NCBI GenBank assembly: GCA_047967505.1
Contig: CM106540.1
Reading direction: 5' to 3' (one strand)
DNA from: Dipteris shenzhenensis
Lineage: Eukaryota > Polypodiophyta > Polypodiopsida > Gleicheniales
Length of the DNA stretch: 64,000 nt
Numbering within the stretch: the stretch's first letter is position 1; each line of letters begins with the position of its first letter. The notes under the pieces were generated by a model. The model was not told the origin of the DNA and ran no database searches. It was given only the letters and a program-made list of their open reading frames with translations. A program made the position numbers and the translations under genes. Shown one piece after another: positions 56,500 to 64,000 of the stretch.

Positions 56500-57112
56500 T
56501 CACTTCCTCTTAGTACATTGCGTAGCCCGTTCCATCTCTATCTTTTGCTTTTGACCATGTTGAAGGCCCCCAAGAGGATAGGGTTGTCTTGCATAATTTT
56601 GCCATCCTACATGAGTACTTTGTCTCTAGCGGCATTAGGGGCATAGACTGAGAAGACCTAGCACACTAGATTGGGGTGTGTGAAGTCAATGCCTATTCCA
56701 TTTTGGCCAAAGGTAGTTAAGACCCCTCCTACATCTTGAGAAAGGTGCTTGTTGTGCGATGCCCAAAACTTCCCCCCCTTTGCCCTCTTTGTGCTAAGTG
56801 CAGAACCACGCTCTTTTTTCATCAATATGGCTTAGCTGCTGCCATCTTAGCTTAGGTCCCTCAATTTTAACTTCCTAGAGATCTAGGGTTGAGCCCTCTA
56901 TCCCGGATCCATCTTTTGAGGATTACTGGTCTGAGATCATTTGATAAACCTTGTACATTTACACTTAGGTAGGAAATTTTTCTTGTTTCTACATCATTGG
57001 GCATTAGTTTTGTTTCTTTTCTTCTTGAAATTAACCTATTGCACAAGAGTGAATCCTGTTGATAGTATTCTCTTTTCTCTTTTGATAGATCCTGGGTCTT
57101 TGGGCTTCTCAC
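56500..57112 (-). pseudogene. LINE 4 ORF2, endonuclease
   Basis: Starts KISYLSVNVQGLSNDLRPVI then LKRWI, the N-terminal N-x-x-GL signature. Further downstream NGIGIDFTHPNLV, VFSVYAPNAARDK and NPILLGAFNMVKS follow in various frames. The last is the GDFN motif with its catalytic aspartate changed to alanine. Several stops intervene. Confidence 0.78.
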
Positions 57113-57419
57113 TCAGAGGAGCCGAATGTAGGCTTCATTTTTCTACCTAAGTAGACTTTCTCCCTTTTACCAAGGTGAATGGAGGATCATCTTTCTCCAT
57201 GGCTTCATGTTCGGCTCGTTCTAGTTGGGCGTCAAAATCCTGAATGTTCTCTACAAACTCTTCTTACTTTGAGCTATCTATTGGCTTTTCCTCAGTGGCC
57301 GCACTTGTGCCTACTGGACTTTCTCCTTTCTGTTAGTCTTGGTTTTGATTTCCGTTGATGGGCCTTCTTCACCTACATGCACTGCCTTCTTCTCTATGGT
57401 TGTTCCTGGACTGAGAGTT

Positions 57420-58118
57420 TTTGATAAAGTGTCCACCCAGGCCACACAAGAAGCAAGGATTAGGAATATTCTTGTAATACACTTTTTGAATCAGTTCCGC
57501 TCCGTCATTATCTAGAACTCGAATGGCATTAGGTGGATTTGTTGAGATAAATTCATCAATACACAGGCTTGGGGATTTCCCCTCGAGCTAATAAACCTTT
57601 CCATTTCCAGTGCCAAGAACTGACCTAGCGGGGCACACAGAGCTTCTTTTTGCATGAATAGGGAGAGAGGCAAATTAGTAAATTCTACACATATTGGGGC
57701 TTTGGAAGGTGGTGGTAAATTGGGATTAAAGGAAGGTTCCCACGTTTGCACAGACAACGATTGACTCTGGCTTTTGACTCTCCGGCGCTGGATTGTGGAC
57801 ATGGAGGGGGCGCGGGGTCCATGTCAGATATACAATAAGGATACCCTGCGTTTGATTCCCCCAAGATTGTCTACTGAATGGAAAAGCCTTCGAAATGGAC
57901 AAGCCTAAAACTAGAGACATGCTGTTACTCTTGACTGCCTTCTTGAACGATATCAACCCTACGACAAAACCTGCCACAACCTCTGAGAAAGAACCCACAC
58001 TAAGAATACCGTGAATAACCAGGACTCCAAGAGCATTGGTGTAGCTTGTAACCAACTCAGGTGACTTATCAAAAGTCCCTGTGATCCTCTTCAATCGCTT
58101 CCACAAGCTATCTGAGCG
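57420..58118 (-). pseudogene. LINE 4 ORF1 (DUF4283-like plus zinc knuckle)
   Basis: Minus-strand reading: MWKRLKRITGTFDKSPELVT and GVLVIHGILSVGSFSEVVAG, then in a shifted frame APICVEFTNLPLSLFMQKEA, APLGQFLALEMERFISSRGN and QACVLMNLSQQIHLMPFEF, the C-terminal half of a DUF4283-like domain. Near 57425-57470 is CFLCGLGGHFIKNS, a zinc knuckle whose last cysteine is serine. The right end is cut by TIR element B at 58119. Confidence 0.8.
58111..58118. repeat. Target-site duplication of TIR element B (left)
   Basis: TCTGAGCG, identical to 59402-59409. Including one more base on the left gives nine with one mismatch. Confidence 0.75.
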
Positions 58119-59401
58119 GAGGATTACCAGAATTCGAGCGACTGCGTTCGAGCGAGGTGATGGTTCGAGCGAGGAATTTCATAACTTTTGACATTCTAGT
58201 GTGATGCTTTATGTTCAAAAAGTAGCATTCATTGCTTACTTTTAGAGTTGTTGTCCTACCCATGATATTGTGAGTAATCAATTATCTTATAGACAAACAA
58301 CAATTTCAGAAAATGTTTGGCAATGTTTTTCAAGGGTCAACGAAGGAGGGGTGGAAGAAAGGGGTAAAAGTATGTGTTTTTCTTATGCAATTTCCATTTT
58401 CAAGGCAAAAAAATAATTGGAGGAGGAGCCTCCTTAGAGGCCGCAATATCACGGCCTCTTGGGAGGCTCCTATTGCCAATTTTATTTGGGCCATGACTTG
58501 GTCAATTCTACTCCAAATATGGTCATGTTTGTAGTCAAAACGATCGGAATGATATGAATGAATACATTTATCATCTTAAAGTGTCAAAATCCTAGATCTT
58601 TAGAAAGTTTATAGTTATCTTTGTTTCATGAGAGTCGGACCTTATCAAACTCTATATTTATTATGACCATGGATTTTTCTCATATAGAGTCTGGGTCCTT
58701 GGTTTCCTCTCTCCATCCTAAAGGTGTATACATTGTCAAGGACATATGAAGGTGATCCATATTTAGTTAGCATCATCATGGTCATAAGGTGATCAATAAT
58801 TTATTAGTTCCATAGTTTAAACATTTTATTCATGTGATCATTTTGTGTACAAAATGGATCAAATCATGTCAGTAGCATAAAAATCGCTGAGCTACAAATA
58901 GTTGTTTGTGAGAGATTCTTCTAGGAGGAGCTTCTACATGATCGGTGGGACTATTGTTGCCATGTATGTAACTCCATAAAATAAAGAAACCTGTTCAACT
59001 CACGTGCTACCTTACATGATTTTGAGTGATCGCGTTGAGGTGTAGACATTGCAACATTTTTCCTTTTGTATCTAGTGAATGATTGCTAACTTGCATGTAT
59101 TTATTATTTATCGAAGAATAGGTTTTCTCTTTGTATGTTGCCAAGAATTTTCCCTTTGGTATTCATTGAATGATTGCTGACTTGCATGGAATTATGAGTT
59201 ATCCAATAGTAAGTTTAATCTTTGTAAGTTGCGAAGAATCATACAAAAAATAATTTAAAACAATTCTGTAATAGTGTCATGTAATTTCAACCATTTTTAC
59301 TAAAAATTTATTGCTCCTACAGGTTTAGACAAAGTTCCTCATAAGTATCGCTCAAACTTTGGGCTCGCTCGAACGCAGTCGCTCGATGTTTTGACTTACC
59401 C
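58119..59401. mobile_element. Non-autonomous TIR DNA transposon, family member B
   Basis: 1283 bp. The left end GAGGATTACCAGAATTCGAGC is followed by GACTGCGTTCGAGCGAG. The reversed right end GGGTAAGTCAAAACATCGAGC is followed by the same GACTGCGTTCGAGCGAG. Twenty-three bp (TCGAGC onward) are identical between the two ends; the outermost 15 are diverged. The first 21 bases match element A at about 16 of 21 positions. There is no transposase inside. A hairpin lies at 58415-58481. Confidence 0.82.
58415..58481 (+). repeat. 67-nt hairpin inside element B
   Basis: AATTGG...GGAGCCTCC..AGAGGCCG pairs with CGGCCTCT..GGAGGCTCC...CCAATT around an 8-nt loop, about 25 pairs with few mismatches. It could be a small-RNA precursor or only a relic of the element's structure. 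Confidence 0.75.
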
Positions 59402-60165
59402 TCTGAGCGTAAGAACCCTTCTCAACCACAATCGGTGGCCCTCTATGTGGAGTGAGAAAAAGCTCTCAAAGCTCAGAACGGCCCCTCAAAATCAGCTGCC
59501 CTTGTCTACTTATGGCGCACCATTCAAAGCACATAATTCTGTGTGTCTAGCAACAACCACCCATAGGTGAGCAGACTTGGTATGCAATTTAGACCAGCCA
59601 TTCATAATCTAGAGACAGTCTTCTTGAGAAATCTTGACGAGCTCCCGTGTACTTTTGAAACAAGCAAAGGCTGTGAACTGAATTCAAACACCCGTGAGCA
59701 TTAAATAGGAACCACCAAATGTAGAAGAAGATGCAAAAATAAGATCGGCCTCCTCTGATCATCCACAAACCACTAGAGCACTCAAACTTCCTTCATTAAC
59801 TCGGCCACCTTCAAGATCTGGTGGCACATCCACGAGTTTACTTAAATCAAACAAAACCCCTCTATTATGAGCATAAGCTCATAAAACCGTCCACACAATT
59901 GCTGAAAATGAACCCAAAGCTCATGAAATCTCTCATCAAGTGTCCTCTTCACTAAAGATGAGCCAAAAGATGCCCTGAACCGAGCCTGCCTGCCCTTCTA
60001 ACTGCTAGTTGCTTTTTGCTCGCTTTACTTTTCATCCCTTGCTTTTCCATGCAAAAATTGGTGCTTTTAAGGGACCACCCCTTCTTTTCTTTCCTTGTGG
60101 CCTACTCGCTTCACTACGAGTTCCTTTGAGAGTGCACAGTCATCACTCACTCCATCATCCATTTA
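59402..60165. other. Probable start of LINE 4; no intact frame
   Basis: The sequence immediately right of element B should continue LINE 4 ORF1 on the minus strand (FLRSDSLWKRLKR reads across the joined site), but a stop lies two codons upstream. No further similarity is clear. Confidence 0.4.
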
Positions 60166-60170
60166 AAGAC

Positions 60171-60762
60171 ATGCAAAACCTGCAGAAAGGAAATTTTGAT
60201 GAGGGCCTCAAGAGACTACTGGCGGACTTCAGGCCCGCACCAGATAGTTTTTCACTCTTCCAGCAAGACATGAACAAACTACAAAATGCGAAAGCGGTTT
60301 CATTTGCAACCCAAGCTCAAAAACATCCTCCTCATGGATCCCCCCGCCAATATATGATGCAACAGACCGAGAAAGGGCAAGCCTTACCAGAGACACAAAG
60401 AGGGAGCTATGTGGGTACTGTCCAAGGAGGCGGCTAAAGCTCGTTTAAAGCCCCTGCGACCTCGAAACAATCAGCATGGGAGCAACTTTCACTGAGAGCA
60501 AGGAAGATCTTCAACGATCCACCCTCCAACACCTCCACAGAAGGAGATCCTAAGAAGGCTCGAGCAGATACTAGCTCTCTCAAAGGTAAACTCCCTACAG
60601 TAAAGGTATAATGGTATACTGAATGAAACCACGAAATGGCTCTGCTCTTGTGGGGTGGTAGGATATATCCACGGTCCCCGACCACTTGCACTTTTCATTG
60701 AGGGATGGGTTAGAAACTTTTGGTCTCGTAAAGGTTTGAATGTTACCAGTGTTTGGTGGTCG
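60171..60762 (+). pseudogene. LINE 5: ORF1 N-terminal part
   Basis: Starts MQNLQKGNFDEGLKRLLADF and continues ALPETQRGSYVGTVQGGG, stop, SFKAPATSKQSAWEQLSLRA, KKARADTSSLKGKLPTVKV, stop, then (frameshift) VGYIHGPRPLALFIEGWVRN and FWSRKGLNVTSVWW. The last block is the start of a DUF4283-like domain. Similarity ends abruptly after SVWW near 60762. Orientation is opposite to LINE 4, so this is a separate, 3'-truncated or interrupted copy. Confidence 0.7.
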
Positions 60763-61289
60763 AACAGCTGGACACATGCTCCAACTGTGAAGGCCAATGC
60801 GCAACGAACATGGATAGCTCTCTTTCTCTATTTCTACTGCAACTTTACGAGGTTCATCGACACTCATATTGATGTGTCGGACAATCGAGCGTTAGGCTAC
60901 AGCACTCTCACCCTATCTAGTACGTCGAACTAAGCTCCTTAGAGGGCATTCCCACAAGGGTGTCAATGCTAGGGAATGCCTGCTCGGGTCACGTTTGAAT
61001 GCCACGGGGCATTTTCGCTGGCCATGTTCCCACATGTCGCTGCTGCGCCCCATCTCCAACCTCTGACAAAGGCAACTTGCAATCCTCCTTCTCCCAACTG
61101 GTCAACTAGCCTTCTTCCATCGTTGTATCCTTCTCCCAATGATCCACCACTGGCACTACACACCGCCTTCTACCACCCTTCCATGCTCTTGCAAAGCTCG
61201 TTCCATGCTCGTACCCATTGTTGTAGCCGTGTCCCTGTTTGTAGTATGTCTCTTTTTGCGATCAGAATTTTGGTCCCAAAATGATGATG

Positions 61290-61460
61290 CCAAAACATTT
61301 GGTCCCAAAACTACTATTGCAACTACACTTTGGCATAGAACTATAGTCTAACGTAAATTTTAAGTAACTACACTCTAACGTAGATTTAATTGCAACTACA
61401 GTTCTGCAACTACAATCTAACATAGATTTAATTGCAACTACTAATGCAAATTTTAAGTAA
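61290..61460. repeat. Subterminal short repeats of the Harbinger element
   Basis: Three to four copies of a ~35-bp unit with CTACACTCTAACGTAGATTT and variants. Confidence 0.7.
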
Positions 61461-61636
61461 ACTATATAATTACACTAACATCACTAAATAGAGGTTTAAG
61501 GACCACAACGGCATTTGAATCATACACGAGAAACCTTAAATCACTAATGACACGCAAAGAAACCAAAACTTTGCAACAAAATGGCGCACGATTACATAAG
61601 GCAAACAAACGTCTACCACAACATCCTCAATCTGGA

Positions 61637-62930
61637 TTAATGGAAGCAACATACTTTGGAGGCATCCGCAACATAAGGAACATTCATGTTCTCTATCAAC
61701 GGATCATTCATATCAAGCTCAGGAACTTCGTCCCTCTCCTCATCATAGTCTAAGGTCAAGTTATGAAGGATGCAACATGCATGAATGAGCTTCGGAAGGC
61801 GTGCCATGCCTAGATTCTGGAATGGGTCCATCAAGATCTTCCACGTGTTCTTCAGATGCCCAAAGGTGCGCTCCACAATAATGCATGTCAAAGATAGAAG
61901 AAAATTAAATTTCCATCGTCTCGGGTCACCAGCCAAACGATCTCACTTGTACAGTATCATAAGCCAAGGCAAAAGAGCAAAACCACCATCTCCCACTATG
62001 TACTCTCTAAAACTGTGTCCTCCCATGATGACGAGAGCACCTGCCAAACACTCCCCTCCTTGACACTTGCAAAAGAATCCACTATTGCACAAGACATGCT
62101 TGTTGTTATTACAGCCCGGCCATGATGTCCAAGAACCTCATGTTTGAATCGACTACTACTTGTACCACCATACTATAGTTCTTGTCTTTATCATACCAAT
62201 GTGTGCTATTGTCTTTTGCTAGTAGGTCCAAAAGGATGTGTGTGCAATCAATTGACCCGCAACAATTAGGAAACCCGTGGAGATTCCTGAACCCCTCCTT
62301 AACCTCATCCATCTCGGACTATGTCTCTAGCCAATGCAAGCCATGGGCTGTTCAGGACCCTCAAGGCTTTGATGAATTTCCATACAAATTGGTAGGCAGT
62401 CGACCTTTCACATCCAAATTGCTCAGATATGTGTTTGTACTTATGGTCGGATGCCAGACGTAGCAAGCAAATGGCCACTTTCCTCTCCAGAGAAAAGAGT
62501 CATCCAGTAACATCACACAAGCCTGAGATTGGGCCTTGTTCAAGATCTTCTCGTAGCATTCCGCAAAGGCTAGTAAATAGGCCAATGGGGAGGTTCAACA
62601 CATCTCTAAACCTAACATCATTTGCAGGGACAAAAAAGATGTAGTGATTCCACTAATGGATTGAACGGGGTTTGATGTACCATGTCCCCACAGTCGGGTC
62701 ATGGAGCTAGCGAATCAAGGAAAGCATGCCAATTACGTGTTTGATGTGTTGATGGTGGAGCAATGCCATTTGCTCCATGTCAAAGTACTCCCCACATTTG
62801 CCAACAACTTGATAGCACAAATGATAAGGTAGTCAAAACGAGCTCATGACTGGCTTCATCCATGTGAGCCTCATCCATGTCTATGTCCATGGCCACTTCC
62901 ATAAGTACCCTGCATGAGGCATAGAATGGT
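61637..62930 (-). pseudogene. PIF/Harbinger DDE transposase
   Basis: From the right: DMEQMALLHHQHIKHVIGML, VRFRDVLNLPIGLFTSLCGM, LREDLEQGPISGLCDVTG, stop, LFSLERKVAICLLRLASDHK, YKHISEQFGCERSTAYQFVW (helix-turn-helix), then GFPNCCGSIDCTHILLDLLA with the first catalytic Asp, MVVQVVVDSNMRFLDIMAGL with the second, and FNFLLSLTCIIVERTFGHLK with the catalytic Glu, ending HACCILHNLTLDYDEERDEV. These are the ALP1/HARBI1 blocks in order. Stops and frameshifts break it into pieces. A second copy of the N-terminal part lies at 63085-63817. Confidence 0.88.
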
Positions 62931-63817
62931 TACAAAACAATATTAAACTTCTCAATATTATTACAAAATTTAAGTATTATAGCATATCTTCGCTCATGCA
63001 ATTTTGGAGAATTCTATGCTATGGAGATGCAACAATGAATGAGAAAGCTACTTGAAAACATCAACTCAATCATGATTCAACAATCCATGGGCTGCTCGGA
63101 CCCTCAAGGCTTTGATGAATTTCCATACAAATTGGTAGGCAGTCGACCTTTCACATCCAAATTGCTCAGATATGTGTTTGTACTTATGGTCGGATGCCAG
63201 ATGTAGCAAGCAAATGGCCACTTTCCTCTCCAGAGAAAAGAGTCATCCAGTAACATCACACAAGCCCGAGATTGGGCCTTGTTCAAGATCTTCTCGTAGC
63301 ATTCCGCAAAGGCTAGTAAATAGCCCAATGGGGAGGTTCACTCTCTAAACCTAACATCATTTGCAGGGACAAAAAAGATGTAGTGATTCCACTAATGGAT
63401 TGAACGGGGTTTGATGTACCATGTCCCCACAGTCGGGTCATGGAGCTAGCGAATCAAGGAAAGCATGCCAATTACGTGTTTGATGTGTTGATGGTGGAGC
63501 AATGCCATTTGCTCCATGTCAAAGTACTCCCCACATTTGCCAACAACTTGATAGCACAAATGATAAGGTAGTCAAAACGATGGCTTCATCCATGTGAGCC
63601 TCATCCATGTCTATGTCCATGGCCACTTCCATAAGTACCCTGCATGAGGCATAGAATGGTTACAAAACAATATTAAACTTCTCAATATTATTACAAAATT
63701 TAAGTCTTATAGCATATCTTCGCTCATGCAATTTTGGAGAATTCTATGCTATGGAGATGCAACAATGAATGAGAAAGCTACTTGAAAACATTAACTCAAT
63801 CATGATTCAACAATCTA
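62341..63817. repeat. 744-bp tandem duplication in the Harbinger element
   Basis: 62341-63084 and 63085-about 63817 are nearly identical. The differences seen include a GTTCAGG/GCTCGG change at the start and two short deletions (near 63343 and 63580). Each carries the transposase N-terminal region and the spacer to the neighbouring gene. Confidence 0.95.
63104..63328 (-). pseudogene. Duplicated transposase N-terminal fragment
   Basis: Second copy of the helix-turn-helix part: MGYLLAFAECYEKILNKAQS in one frame and, in the native frame, SLERKVAICLLRLASDHKYK then HISEQFGCERSTAYQFVWKF. It ends at the duplication joint and lacks the DDE domain. Confidence 0.85.
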
Positions 63818-64000
63818 TTTCTTTTTTGCAAACTTCTCTACAGCTGCTGCAAGCCTCTCCATTGCACCAGTGAACATTGTGCCAATTTGAAGATTGACAT
63901 TCACACTCTCCTTATTTACTTTTATTGCCTCCTTATGCCGTACATTGCATCCATTCTCCATTTCTTTGAAGGACTTCTCCAAATTCACATTTCCCTCCTG
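63815..64000 (-). CDS. Harbinger Myb/SANT-like accessory protein, C-terminal end (partial)
   Basis: The minus-strand frame enters from the right edge and ends at a stop at 63815-63817: QEGNVNLEKSFKEMENGCNV, RHKEAIKVNKESVNVNLQIG, then TMFTGAMERLAAAVEKFAKK. The pattern resembles the C-terminal helical region of the Myb/SANT-like protein encoded beside Harbinger transposases, which aids DNA binding and nuclear import. No stop occurs in the visible 61 codons. The N-terminal Myb/SANT domain would be outside the window. Confidence 0.6.
   Translation of the reverse strand, partial: QEGNVNLEKSFKEMENGCNVRHKEAIKVNKESVNVNLQIGTMFTGAMERLAAAVEKFAKKK

Larger units (their letters stand above)
60942..64000 (-). 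mobile_element. PIF/Harbinger DNA transposon, left end to window edge
   Basis: The left end is GAGGGCATTCCCACAAGGG preceded by TTA (60939-60941), the usual 3-bp Harbinger target. It contains a DDE transposase pseudogene and, further right, the end of a Myb/SANT-like gene, the two-gene layout known for this superfamily. The right end is outside the window. Short repeats near 61290-61460 (TCTAACATAGATTTAATTGC, then AACTAC) look like subterminal repeats. Confidence 0.8.

Overview
The window is nuclear DNA from a land plant with a large, repeat-filled genome. The evidence is a DYW-type PPR gene with GT-AG introns, plant-style Ty1/copia, Ty3/gypsy, LINE, PIF/Harbinger and SINE remains, and many long microsatellites. 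The very long PPR-DYW protein with an N-terminal PDF-like motif makes me favour a fern, but that is an inference and no species is claimed.

One host gene looks intact. A PPR-DYW RNA-editing factor lies at 33112-37646 (+). It reads best as four exons and about 1356 residues: a serine/arginine-rich leader, a PDF-like motif of the kind seen in organellar single-stranded-DNA-binding (OSB) proteins, about 26 PPR units, and E and DYW domains that keep the HxE and CxxC zinc/catalytic residues.

Layout, left part. 1-288 is a copia gag fragment, 289-760 an AGCACTTAG-rich array, and 830-2290 a broken coding region of unknown family. 4239-4634 is a large inverted repeat. 7951-14867 is a complete but dead Ty1/copia element on the minus strand, with LTRs, 5-bp target duplications and a primer-binding site. 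A 1.1-kb terminal-inverted-repeat element (family member A, 11178-12308) is inserted in its protease. 17360-24290 holds pieces of gypsy elements, a telomere-like minisatellite, a GGA run and a 12-bp minisatellite. 24280-26900 is almost entirely pyrimidine-rich minisatellite. 28345-33036 holds microsatellites and a 5'-truncated LINE that ends just upstream of the PPR gene.

Layout, right part. 39150-50190 is a nest of non-LTR elements on the plus strand: a truncated LINE (39150-40565) abuts a second LINE (40570-50190), which is split by a third, near-complete LINE (42019-48348) with an A-tail and a 13-bp target-site duplication. 51100-51670 has two likely tRNA-derived SINEs. A fourth LINE runs on the minus strand from about 58118 down to 52700. 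It is interrupted by a probable solo LTR (53710-54382), and a second member of the TIR family (B, 58119-59401) lies at its ORF1 end. 60171-60762 is the ORF1 start of a fifth LINE on the plus strand. From 60942 to the right edge is a PIF/Harbinger element with a broken DDE transposase, a 744-bp tandem duplication and the end of its Myb/SANT-like second protein.

Apart from the PPR gene, nearly everything is mobile-element wreckage. The nesting gives a relative order of insertions: TIR family A is younger than the copia, LINE 3 is younger than LINE 2, and the solo LTR is younger than LINE 4. TIR element B is probably younger than LINE 4 as well.
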